Source: JAGVSR01 sp963786675
GTDB taxonomy: Bacteria; Pseudomonadota; Alphaproteobacteria; Rhizobiales; Hyphomicrobiaceae
Direction of reading: 5' to 3'
Length of the DNA stretch: 64,000 nt
NCBI GenBank assembly: GCA_963786675.1
Contig: CAWAZY010000003.1
Span: 248,001-312,000 of the forward strand
Shown: positions 38,785 through 46,534 of the stretch, piece after piece
Layout of the letters: each line of letters starts with the position of its first letter
Position numbering within the stretch: the first letter of the stretch is position 1
Notes under the pieces: generated by a model
What the model was told of the DNA's origin: nothing
The model's input: only the letters and a program-made list of their open reading frames with translations
The model's database searches: none
Made by a program: the position numbers and the translations under genes

Positions 38785-39405
38785 ATGACCACCGACCTCC
38801 GCCGCTATGCCCCCGCGACGTCTCGCAACCGAGAGCCGATCCTCGCGGTTCTGAAGCGCTATCTTCCACTCCAGGGCCACGTTCTAGAAATCGCCAGCGG
38901 TACGGGTGAGCACATCGTACATTTTGCCGGCGCTTCCGGCCCCGATCTCATCTTTCAGCCCAGCGACCCAGATCCTGCGGCGCGTGCCAGTATCGACGCG
39001 TGGGTGGGCATCGCCGGACTGCCGCAACGTTCGTCCAGCGATCGCCCTGGATGCGACTAGATGACGCCTGGCCGGTACAAGCTGCCGACGTCGTCCTGTG
39101 CATCAACATGGTCCATATCGCGCCGTGGCGCGCTGCAGTCGGGCTAATGCGCGGTGCTGGCCGCATTCTGGCGCCAGGAGGACTGGTGTTCCTCTACGGG
39201 CCTTTTCGCCGAGGTGGCAGCCACACGGCCCCCAGCAACGCGGCCTTCGACGAGAGCTTGCGAAGGCAGAATTCAGAATGGGGCGTGCGTGACCTGGAGG
39301 CTGTCATTGAGCTGGCGGAGCTAGAACGGACTTGGGGCGCCGGAGATCGTGGAGATGCCAGCGAATAATTTGTCTGTGATTTTTCGTCGGCAGAGGCAGG
39401 GTTAG
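38785..39405 (+). pseudogene. DUF938 family methyltransferase-like protein, three +1 shifts
   Basis: SAM-dependent methyltransferase-fold protein (DUF938). The N-terminal part MTTDLRRYAPATSRNREPIL, LEIASGTGEHI (SAM-binding glycines) and FQPSDPDPAARASI is in one frame to about 39027. The segment VRPAIALDAT is in the next frame and DDAWPVQAADVVLCINMVHI, FLYGPFRRGG and SNAAFDESLR in the third; the last part GAPEIVEMPANNLSVIFRR returns to the first frame and ends at TAG 39403. Three single-base insertions would restore about 205 residues, the normal family length. Either a pseudogene or sequence errors; the same +1 pattern occurs in core genes. Confidence 0.78.
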
Positions 39406-40706
39406 GCGCTCTTGGCGACAGGCAGACGGCAATCCCGGTAGACCATGACGCCTCTCGTCTTGCGACCTTCTAAGCCCGCCGCCTTGAGCGCCAAGGCGAG
39501 GCGCGTGGTCGAGAGGGGAGGGACACCCTCCCGCCTAGCCCAGGCCACGTAAACATCCTGAAGTGTCGCAAAGCGGTATTCCCTCCCTGGCGAGGCGGGG
39601 AGGGTCAGCAAGAACGCGGCGACACTACCCGTGGACGAAGCATCCCCGTCGACTAGCGACGCTGCACTAAGTCTTGGGGAGGATTTCACGACCGATAGGC
39701 GGGGTCTCCCTGTGCCCCGGTCTTGAGCCTTGAGGGAGGGTTTCAGGGAGGGTTTCTCGCCGGTCGCGCTGGGAGAACCTTTCCGGGTATCCGGGGGCGA
39801 GGACGGGTTTTCGCCAGGCGACGCAGGGAGCCTCTCAGGGAGGGTTGTGGCGTCGCATGCGTTGACTGTCGACTTTGTCTCCCCCGCGCGTCCGGGGATG
39901 GATGCTCGCTCGCGCGGTAAGGCCCGGAGGACTGCTGAGGGGACGGTCGCCGAAAAGGCCTCCAGCATCAACATCAGCGCCAGCGCCCAGGCGGCGGTCA
40001 GTTCGACCATCCGCCAGCCAGTCGAATGCTCGATCGCCTCCCAGGCAGGATTGGAGGGCCGTACAGCCTCTACCGTGGTCGCTTCAGCCAACTGTTCGCG
40101 AAGGGCGTCCATCTTCCCCCGGACCTCAGCAGCACTGTGCGACGCGGCCAGGGCCGACACCAGGCGCTGGTATTCGGCGCAGTAGCGTTGGAAGCCGCCC
40201 GGGACCGGCAGATTGCAGCTGTTCGCCCGGACCCACGCCGAAGACGACGCGTGGCGCTTCAGGTCGGCGTCTGCAGCGTCGACAGGCTTGGGGTCGCCCA
40301 AAGCCTCCAGCTGCCGCTGCAAGTCTGCCAGCTGGTCGCGCAGGTCGGCGGACTTGGTCGATGCCAGGCTCTGCTGCGCCATTGCCGTGGATCTGCCGTA
40401 GCCGGCCATCGTGACACCGGCGTAAAGCGAACCGGCGATCAAAACCGCCGCCAGGGCCCAGCAGACCATGGAAGCCACCCGGCTTTGGCAGTGCCAGAAG
40501 GCGAGGGCGGCGGCGGGCAGGAACATCTTCAGGACGTCGAGAGCGGCCATGGCATAGCCGTCGACCGTCAGGTCGCCCGTGATGCCGCCGTACGTGCTGC
40601 CAAAGCGCCAGCAGGTCCAAGTCACAAGAAGCGAGATCGCCAGCGTTCCGACCATGCCGGCGCCCCAAAGTGCGATCGCCGCTCTTGCGCGCCATGTGTC
40701 TGCCAT
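39402..40706 (-). CDS. Membrane protein with N-terminal helices and C-terminal HTH-like region
   Basis: Not recognised by name. The 434-residue product has three or four N-terminal membrane helices (IALWGAGMVGTLAISLLVTW, VLKMFLPAAALAFWH, MVCWALAAVLIAGSLYAGV), a coiled-coil-like periplasmic or cytoplasmic region (SADLRDQLADLQRQLEAL), another helix (WALALMLMLEAFSATVP), a long Ser/Pro linker, and a basic C-terminal domain (ATLQDVYVAWARREG, TTRLALALKAAGLEGRK) resembling a small winged-helix. Cargo-type gene of alphaproteobacterial elements. Its N-terminal 48 residues recur as a remnant at 44180-44326. Its end overlaps the DUF938 gene end by 4 bp (convergent). Confidence 0.72.
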   Translation of the reverse strand: MADTWRARAAIALWGAGMVGTLAISLLVTWTCWRFGSTYGGITGDLTVDGYAMAALDVLKMFLPAAALAFWHCQSRVASMVCWALAAVLIAGSLYAGVTMAGYGRSTAMAQQSLASTKSADLRDQLADLQRQLEALGDPKPVDAADADLKRHASSSAWVRANSCNLPVPGGFQRYCAEYQRLVSALAASHSAAEVRGKMDALREQLAEATTVEAVRPSNPAWEAIEHSTGWRMVELTAAWALALMLMLEAFSATVPSAVLRALPRERASIPGRAGETKSTVNACDATTLPERLPASPGENPSSPPDTRKGSPSATGEKPSLKPSLKAQDRGTGRPRLSVVKSSPRLSAASLVDGDASSTGSVAAFLLTLPASPGREYRFATLQDVYVAWARREGVPPLSTTRLALALKAAGLEGRKTRGVMVYRDCRLPVAKSA

Positions 40707-40865
40707 TTTAGTCCTCCCCCGAGCCTCTTCAGGTCGGTTTGGACTTTATTCGCTGCCAAGGAAAGCCCATGGCAGAGGCTGCACGACAACGTCCATCGCG
40801 CGGAAAATCCGAATTTCGCTCTTGCTCAAGGCAACACGCTGATCAGACTCACGAATTGCCGTTGA

Positions 40866-41135
40866 ACACTCTTCGAAACTGGCCAAGTATTTTGGAGTGG
40901 ACACAAGGCTTGGATTACGTTCGACGGACGCGATCTGGCGTGGCGCGAGGCGGGTGCTGAGCCCTGGGCGGATCGTCCGCTGGGGAGCCGCTCGGACAAG
41001 GTCAAGCGGTGCCTGTGGGTCGTGCAGCGGGCTGCGGACACGAAGGGCAGGGCGATGTCGAACGAGGAGATCGTTGACAAGCTTGTCGAGCTAATCGACA
41101 CGCGCATGAAGAAGGACCAGAAGTACGGGCGCTGA
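40866..41135 (+). pseudogene. Coding-like C-terminal fragment without a start codon
   Basis: After a TGA at 40863 the frame stays open for 89 codons to TGA 41133 and reads protein-like: VFWSGHKAWITFDGRD, WREAGAEPWADRPLG, KVKRCLWVVQRAADTKG and SNEEIVDKLVELIDTRMKK. No suitable start codon lies in its first half, so it may be the 3' remnant of a longer gene. Not recognised. Codon choice is GC-rich in third positions. Confidence 0.35.
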
Positions 41136-41465
41136 GCCGAGCCGCGGGCTCAATGTCTTGATCAGTTTTCCAGCGGCAGCCCACGGTTCGCGAGGCAAGC
41201 GTGAGGCAAGGTCCCCGATGCACAAACGGATTGTTGGCCCCAGTTGTCGATTGTCCGGCAGCTTGCACCAGCTACTACCAAAGTTGTCCATTCTCGCCCA
41301 GGGGATGAGCCACTGGAGCTGACCCGCCTTGATGTCCCTGCCCAGGCGTCGCGAGGCTCATTGCCCGCCTCGGCGGGTCAGCGTAAGTGCTTCCTGCCAG
41401 ATCGTGATCCCAATTCGGCGACAGACGAGCCTTTACCGTTGACGACGGCTCGGTATGGTGTGGTC

Positions 41466-41570
41466 ATGCCTTTGACCGTCGACCCCTTCACCCGCCGCCG
41501 CCTGTTCACCGCAATCTTGGTCGAGTCAATCGCGTCGGTGGACGCCCGCAAGATGGAGGCCGCAGAATAG
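41466..41570 (+). CDS. Short ORF directly before the HNH endonuclease gene
   Basis: A 34-codon frame (MPLTVDPFTRRRLFTAILVE) ending in TAG immediately before the ATG of the HNH gene at 41571. The tight junction suggests translational coupling or a remnant of an upstream gene. Weak support; there is no family match. Confidence 0.3.
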   Translation: MPLTVDPFTRRRLFTAILVESIASVDARKMEAAE

Positions 41571-42491
41571 ATGGGCCTCAACCTCGTCATCGCCGTCACA
41601 GATGGCGACTGGTTCGACATGCTGCGGCAGCAGCCGAACCTTGCCGAGGTCAACTTCTGGGCGCCGTCTGCCGCCAACTTCCGGGCCCTTCAGCCGGGCG
41701 AGTTGTTTCTCTTCAAGCTCCATGCCCCGCGCAACGTCATCGTTGGCGGCGGCGTCTTCGCCTACGCCAATGCGCTGCCGTGCTCGCTAGCCTGGGAGGC
41801 ATTCCGAGAAGCAAATGGCGCCCGGTCTTTGCCTGAGATGCGAACCCGCATTGCACGTTATCGCAAAGCCGATCCAAGCGATCGAAGCGACTTCGAGATC
41901 GGGTGCCGCATCCTCACGCAACCTTTTTTCTTCGATGAAGCCGACTGGTTTCCCGTTCCGGCGAGTTGGGCGCCGAACATTGTTTCGTTCAAGACATACA
42001 ACACGGAAAACGTCGAGGGCACGGCGCTATGGGACGCGGTAACCGATCGGCTCAACCGTACGAGCTTCGCGGGCATGGCCGAGGCGCAGGCACGCTATGG
42101 CGAGCCGCACCTCATCCGCCCGCGCCTCGGGCAAGGCGCGTTTCGAGTGTTGGTGACGGACACCTATCGGCGGCGCTGCGCCATAACTCAGGAACGAACC
42201 CTTCCGGCGCTTGAGGCGGCGCACATCCGGCCATATGGCGACGGTGGCGAACACAAAGCCCGGAACGGGCTTTTACTCCGTCGTGATATCCACAGCCTGT
42301 TCGATTCAGGTTATGTGACCGTCACGCCCGAACTCCGCTTCGAGGTAAGCCGCCGCATCAAGGAAGAGTTCGAAAATGGACGGCACTACTACGAGCTCCA
42401 CGGCAATCAGATCTTCGAGCCAGACGATGCTTCGCGACGCCCCGATCCCGAGGCGTTGCGCTGGCACAATGAACAATCGTTTCGCGGCTGA
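41571..42491 (+). CDS. HNH endonuclease with N-terminal EVE/PUA-like domain
   Basis: The 306-residue product has a C-terminal HNH module: VLVTDTYRRRCAITQERTL (Cys ligand region), ALEAAHIRPYGDGGEH and NGLLLRRDIHSLFDSGYV, the layout of DNA-cleaving HNH restriction-type enzymes. The N-terminal half (DWFDMLRQQPNLAEVNFW, GELFLFKLHAPRNVIVGGG) resembles EVE/PUA-like domains that can read modified bases. So a modification-dependent nuclease is a reasonable guess, not proven. Start at ATG directly after a short ORF. It is the first of three consecutive genes (41571-44078) that may form an operon. Confidence 0.8.
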   Translation: MGLNLVIAVTDGDWFDMLRQQPNLAEVNFWAPSAANFRALQPGELFLFKLHAPRNVIVGGGVFAYANALPCSLAWEAFREANGARSLPEMRTRIARYRKADPSDRSDFEIGCRILTQPFFFDEADWFPVPASWAPNIVSFKTYNTENVEGTALWDAVTDRLNRTSFAGMAEAQARYGEPHLIRPRLGQGAFRVLVTDTYRRRCAITQERTLPALEAAHIRPYGDGGEHKARNGLLLRRDIHSLFDSGYVTVTPELRFEVSRRIKEEFENGRHYYELHGNQIFEPDDASRRPDPEALRWHNEQSFRG

Positions 42492-42502
42492 GTCTTATAG
42501 TC

Positions 42503-43342
42503 ATGCACTTTTTCGTTCGCCACATCGGCATAGATTATTCCGGAGCGGAGACGCCGACCTCGAGTCTTAAGGGCCTGCGCGTCTATCTGGCGGACGGCGA
42601 TGGGCTTCCTTTCGAGGTGTTGCCGCCGCCATCGGCGAAAAGATACTGGACGCGGCGCGGCATCGCGGAATGGCTGGTGGCTCGAATTGCCGAAGACGTG
42701 CCGACGCTGGTGGGGATCGACCATGGCTTTTCTTTCCCGCTGCGCTATTTCGAGGCGCACGGATTACAGGCAGACTGGCCGGCCTTTCTAGACGATTTCC
42801 AGCGCCACTGGCCGACGGACGAAGATCACGTCTATGTTGATTTCGTGAGGGAAGGGATTGCCGGAAATGGCGCGGCGCGCACCGGCAACGCCCGATGGCG
42901 GCGGTTCACCGAGGAGCGTGCCGGCGGCGCCAAATCTGTCTTTCATTTCGACGTGCAGGGCTCGGTGGCTAAATCCACCCACGCCGGTATTCCCTGGCTG
43001 CAATACATCCGCCAGCGGCTCGGCGCACGGGTTCATTTCTGGCCATTTGATGGTTGGGATATTCCGGTAGGACGCTCTGCCATAGCCGAGGTCTATCCCG
43101 CGCTGTGGTCGCGTGGCTTTGCCAATGAAGGCCGCACTGGGGACCAGCACGACGCCTACACCATTGCGGCCTGGCTCTCGCGCGCCGACCGCGACGGCAG
43201 CCTTGGGGCCTTCCTCAATCCAGAGCTGTCGCCGCCTGAGCGAGCGCTGGCTGAGGTCGAAGGATGGATCTTGGGCGTCGGCGGTATGATCCGAGAAGCC
43301 GCCTACCCGAGATTAGAAGGGCAGCAGCATGCACGACATTGA
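42503..43342 (+). CDS. RNase H-fold-like conserved hypothetical protein
   Basis: The 279-residue product opens with FVRHIGIDYSGAETP, a strand-Asp pattern typical of RNase H/RuvC/DUF429-like folds, followed by LVGIDHGFSFPLRYFE and ends with DQHDAYTIAAWLSRAD, where an acidic cluster could complete a metal site. No signal peptide or membrane segment. It begins 11 bp after the HNH gene and overlaps the next gene by 14 bp, so the three are probably one transcript. Nuclease activity is inferred from fold-like motifs only. Confidence 0.72.
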   Translation: MHFFVRHIGIDYSGAETPTSSLKGLRVYLADGDGLPFEVLPPPSAKRYWTRRGIAEWLVARIAEDVPTLVGIDHGFSFPLRYFEAHGLQADWPAFLDDFQRHWPTDEDHVYVDFVREGIAGNGAARTGNARWRRFTEERAGGAKSVFHFDVQGSVAKSTHAGIPWLQYIRQRLGARVHFWPFDGWDIPVGRSAIAEVYPALWSRGFANEGRTGDQHDAYTIAAWLSRADRDGSLGAFLNPELSPPERALAEVEGWILGVGGMIREAAYPRLEGQQHARH

Positions 43343-44078
43343 GATGCACGAGGTCTCTGAAGAATTTGCGCGCTGCTGGCGTCCTGCTGGACTTCACATT
43401 CAGAAACAAGTTCAGGGAAAGATTTCTTGGTTGCGAGCCCATCTCAATCCACCTTTTCTTGAACATTTTTCATTTAGGCTCGGCAATCAGCTCTTCTTCA
43501 TTCGCATCGAAGACGAGGATGGAAAAGTGAAGGCGCCAGGCAGTCGCCAGGGTCTGCAGACCATCGCGGACGGCTGCAAGGGCCATCCGTGTATCATGCC
43601 GATGGCGCTTAAGGGCGGGGACTGGACACCTGTGGTCGGCGGCTGGGGTTTGCTGGATGCGCAAACTGGACGACAGATTAATCCTATCGATCATGTGTCC
43701 GACCAGAGGATCGAAATGACCGACTGGGAATTGCATGATTTCGCTGTCCAGGTCGTGCGCGATCACCTCACATCGTCGGGTCGAAAGCTGATGTCGTGGC
43801 AGGGTAATCCTGCGGTCGATCCGTCAATTTGGTTCGTGGGAGACGCCGGCCCTGAATGGGTCGTGGTGCGGGCAGCGCGCTATCCGCATGCTCCCCCAGG
43901 CCAGCCGGCCAACTGGGACCGGATAGCAGAGAGCTCTGCACGACTGAGCCGTATTGGCCACTTTGCACCAATCGTCGTCGCCAACGCCGATGACGCCTTC
44001 CACAGTTCCGTGCCAGCCCTACCGCTGTGGCGCGGCCATGCGCTGACCATCCGCTTCCAGGGCCTGATGCCCAAATAG
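43329..44078 (+). CDS. Hypothetical protein, third gene of the HNH cassette
   Basis: Not recognised. The 249-residue soluble product includes KISWLRAHLNPPFLEHFSF, NQLFFIRIEDEDG, KGHPCIMPMALKGG and WVVVRAARYP. Its start overlaps the previous gene, which supports a common transcript. After the TAG at 44076 the same frame continues protein-like for 34 codons (YDEKLAGDARTLWLEVEQLL) up to TAA at 44181, so the true end may lie there if the TAG is an error. Confidence 0.68.
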   Translation: MHDIEMHEVSEEFARCWRPAGLHIQKQVQGKISWLRAHLNPPFLEHFSFRLGNQLFFIRIEDEDGKVKAPGSRQGLQTIADGCKGHPCIMPMALKGGDWTPVVGGWGLLDAQTGRQINPIDHVSDQRIEMTDWELHDFAVQVVRDHLTSSGRKLMSWQGNPAVDPSIWFVGDAGPEWVVVRAARYPHAPPGQPANWDRIAESSARLSRIGHFAPIVVANADDAFHSSVPALPLWRGHALTIRFQGLMPK

Positions 44079-44179
44079 TACGACGAGAAGCTCGCCGGCG
44101 ATGCGCGCACACTGTGGCTGGAGGTCGAACAGCTTTTGGTGGATCGCAAGGGCGTCCTGCCGCGCCGGACTGGCCGCGT

Positions 44180-44326
44180 TTAACCGTCAACCGGAAGGAC
44201 GCCCGTGACCCCGCCCCAAGTGCTGCCGAAAGGCCAGCAGGTCCAGGGGTCGATCAGCGAAATTGCGAGCGCAATCGAAAAACCAAGGGTCCAGGCCAGC
44301 CTTCTCAAAACCAATTCCATATCCAT
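44180..44326 (-). pseudogene. Truncated N-terminal copy of the 39402-40706 membrane protein gene
   Basis: On the minus strand a 48-codon frame reads MDMELVLRRLAWTLGFSIALA, then ISLIDPWTCWPFGSTWGGV and a stop. It aligns with the N terminus of the protein at 39402-40706 (AISLLVTWTCWRFGSTYGGI). Only the first transmembrane part remains. This shows that a second copy of that cassette was once here, about 3.5 kb away. Confidence 0.7.
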
Positions 44327-44412
44327 TGCCGATCAACTCACCGGAACATCCTTCTTACGCAATCAGGCCAAACTCACTCGAGAATGCTGACGGGAACACC
44401 AACACGACAAGA

Positions 44413-44443
44413 GCCCGCCCTCCAACCAAGGTGCGGGCCTTAT
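44413..44443 (+). terminator. Rho-independent terminator
   Basis: Stem GCCCGC (44413-44418) / GCGGGC (44433-44438) followed by cttattgtg. It ends the region of the remnant before the secreted-protein gene. Confidence 0.6.
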
Positions 44444-44568
44444 TGTGTGAAGCGAACCGGTACCGTTAGTAAGACCGGCCACTGTGTTGTTGACGTGGAT
44501 CAAAGACGAGATGCTGACCGAGGTGAATGATTTTGCTCAAATTCGAATCTACCTGGGAGGATTTCAGC

Positions 44569-45063
44569 ATGATGCGTCACGCAATTGCTAAGGGTATCGC
44601 GTTTGCCTTCTGCATGCTGGTCTTTTCAACTATTTCTACGACGACCAGAACGATGGCCGACACCGCTGGTCAAAAAACACTCCCTGTGCGGGCTGGAGAC
44701 TTGCAACCAGGATTGCGCCAGCATCTGGAGAAGCAGAAACAAGGTGCGAAAACTGAAAGCGAGCGCAAATTCTTTGCGAAAGTTTTGAAGTTCGATGATC
44801 AGGCACTAGAGCGATGGTTCAAGCAATTGCCAAGTGCCGATAGTACAAGTAGCCAGGAAAAAATAGCTTGGCCCGTCATCAAGGAGGTCTGTTGGAAAGT
44901 TGCAGTGTGGGTGGCGCAAAATGTTACCTGGGAAGTAGTGTGCAAAGCAGTGGAAGTTGTCTTGGATGAGATCGAGGACCAGAATCAACAGCCCCAACCC
45001 GAACCTCCGCCACCAACGGACGAACAAGAGGTAGAGATCGTTCCTCTTCCCTCAAATCCCTGA
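44569..45063 (+). CDS. Secreted hypothetical protein with Pro/Gln-rich tail
   Basis: Not recognised. The 164-residue product has a signal peptide (GIAFAFCMLVFSTISTTTRTMA), a helical middle (RKFFAKVLKFDDQALERWF), two Cys residues (EVCWKVAVW, EVVCKAV) and a C-terminal low-complexity Pro/Gln/Glu tail. GGGAGG lies 9 nt before the ATG. Base composition is less GC-rich than nearby genes, suggesting foreign origin. Confidence 0.7.
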   Translation: MMRHAIAKGIAFAFCMLVFSTISTTTRTMADTAGQKTLPVRAGDLQPGLRQHLEKQKQGAKTESERKFFAKVLKFDDQALERWFKQLPSADSTSSQEKIAWPVIKEVCWKVAVWVAQNVTWEVVCKAVEVVLDEIEDQNQQPQPEPPPPTDEQEVEIVPLPSNP

Positions 45064-45152
45064 TGCTGTCACCGGCCCAAGCGAAATCCCCGATAGGATG
45101 GCGCGACCCAAGCGAACCGCTGTCGATCGAACGCTACAGTGATGAGCACCGA

Positions 45153-45329
45153 AACGGTCCCGAGTTCATCGCCGAGGCCGTGCAGAGTTGGATTGCAGCG
45201 GTCGGCGCGAAGACGGCGTACATCGCGCCGGGATCGCCTTGGGAGAATGGCTATGTCGAGAGCTTCAACGCCCGGCTCAGAGACGAACTGCTCAACGGAG
45301 AAATCTTCTATTCGCTCCGCGAGGCGCAG
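45153..45329 (+). mobile_element. Fragment of an IS3-family transposase (integrase core)
   Basis: A 59-codon fragment matching the rve integrase core: NGPEFIAEAVQSW, AYIAPGSPWENGYVES (the active-site Glu region) and ARLRDELLNGEIFYSLREAQ. The upstream DDE part and the last residues are missing. It is joined abruptly to unrelated sequence on both sides, so it is a relic and not functional. Confidence 0.85.
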
Positions 45330-45331
45330 GT

Positions 45332-45803
45332 GTCGGCTACAAGGCGGCCAACGCCTTCACGAAGAAGGGCGGCCTCCGCGCGCTGAGCAAGGACGGCTTC
45401 AAGACGATGCCCAGCGCAAAGTCACGCGCGATGGTGAAGCAGGGCCGCTCGCGTCTCGATCGTGATCTGGCGAACTTCAAGCCGACGAACGGGCCGACGC
45501 CTGGGGTCGTGAAGGGTGGGCCACCGGTGAAGCCCGCAGGAGGTGGCCCGAAGCTGCCGAACGGCGCGACAGGTGCAACTCCTGACGTGATGCGCCAGCG
45601 GCGGGTCGAGGTCGGCAAGCTCATAGGTGGCGCGGTTGATGACCATTGGCATTCTGGATGCTGTACCGGCAGCGGCGACGAAGGCGGGCGCACACACGCC
45701 AACCGCGCTTCAGCGGGCTCTGAAGCAGCGTGGGTTGAATGTAACGCGGTCGCAGGCCGGACGCATGCTGGGCTTGCTCAGGGCGAAGGGGCGGATTCCG
45801 TAG
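45332..45803 (+). pseudogene. Remnant coding region after the IS3 fragment, including a 54-codon ORF
   Basis: Reads protein-like in one frame (VGYKAANAFTKKGGLRALS, SRAMVKQGRSRLDRDLANF), with a Pro/Gly-rich middle. Near its end an ATG at 45639 opens a frame of 54 codons (MTIGILDAVPAAATKAG, LQRALKQRGLNVTRSQAGR) to TAG at 45801, which looks like a helix-turn-helix C terminus. The two frames may once have been one gene. Not recognised. Confidence 0.35.
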
Positions 45804-45810
45804 GCAATCC

Positions 45811-46416
45811 TTACGCCGATATAAGGGCTGTACCCATGGCGCCCATTAGGATCGCAGCAGGCAGGAGGAGGTCAGCGCTGAAAAAATGCATTAATTTGCG
45901 CGCCACGTAGTGCTTAAGACGCTTGGAGATGTGGAGCGCTTCAAAGCGCTCACCATTCTCCTTCTGTGCTACCCACAAGAGCTGATCACCGTTCTCGTGC
46001 AATTTCCAGTCAGATATAGCCACCATCCCGCCCGCCGTCCGCGAGAAGTAGCGTGCAATCGAGGGCTGGAAACCGAGGTACAACCGCAGCTGTGGAAGCC
46101 CATACTGCGGTTGGTGCGACAGGCTGGCGACCTTCTGGACACCGTGCCACCAAAAAAGGAACTCATGCCGGAGATACCACGCATAGGTGAGGGCGTTGTA
46201 GGCGAGCGCGACCCACAGCACTGTCAGGACCACGAACTCGTCATCCTGCCCGGGATTCAGCTTCGCTCCCAAGAGTGACATCTGGCTGTAGTCGACCACT
46301 CGGGTGCCCTGCAGCGCAATGAGTAGGAGCCCCAGAGATAGCGTCGCTCGACGATACCTGTATGCCCGCTCGGTAAGTATCTCTGGCTTCGTGGCCGCGA
46401 TGAAATTCTCTTCCAT
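45811..46416 (-). CDS. Hypothetical membrane protein
   Basis: Not recognised. The 201-residue product has two hydrophobic helices near the N terminus (RATLSLGLLLIALQGTRVV, VVLTVLWVALAYNALTYAW), then a charged region and a C-terminal hydrophobic helix (LLLPAAILMGAMGTALIS). The start is placed at 46416 (MEENFIAATKPEIL); a longer frame starts at 46473. It is divergent from the restriction-modification gene. Confidence 0.65.
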   Translation of the reverse strand: MEENFIAATKPEILTERAYRYRRATLSLGLLLIALQGTRVVDYSQMSLLGAKLNPGQDDEFVVLTVLWVALAYNALTYAWYLRHEFLFWWHGVQKVASLSHQPQYGLPQLRLYLGFQPSIARYFSRTAGGMVAISDWKLHENGDQLLWVAQKENGERFEALHISKRLKHYVARKLMHFFSADLLLPAAILMGAMGTALISA

Positions 46417-46534
46417 CTGTTGATGGAGGCCAGACGTTTGCCGCAGCGGCAAGGCGAGACCCAGATTTCCCACAATTTTGATCGGTGCCCCGACGACCTG
46501 TTTACGGCGGCTGTACGCTCGTTATGGTGCGGGC

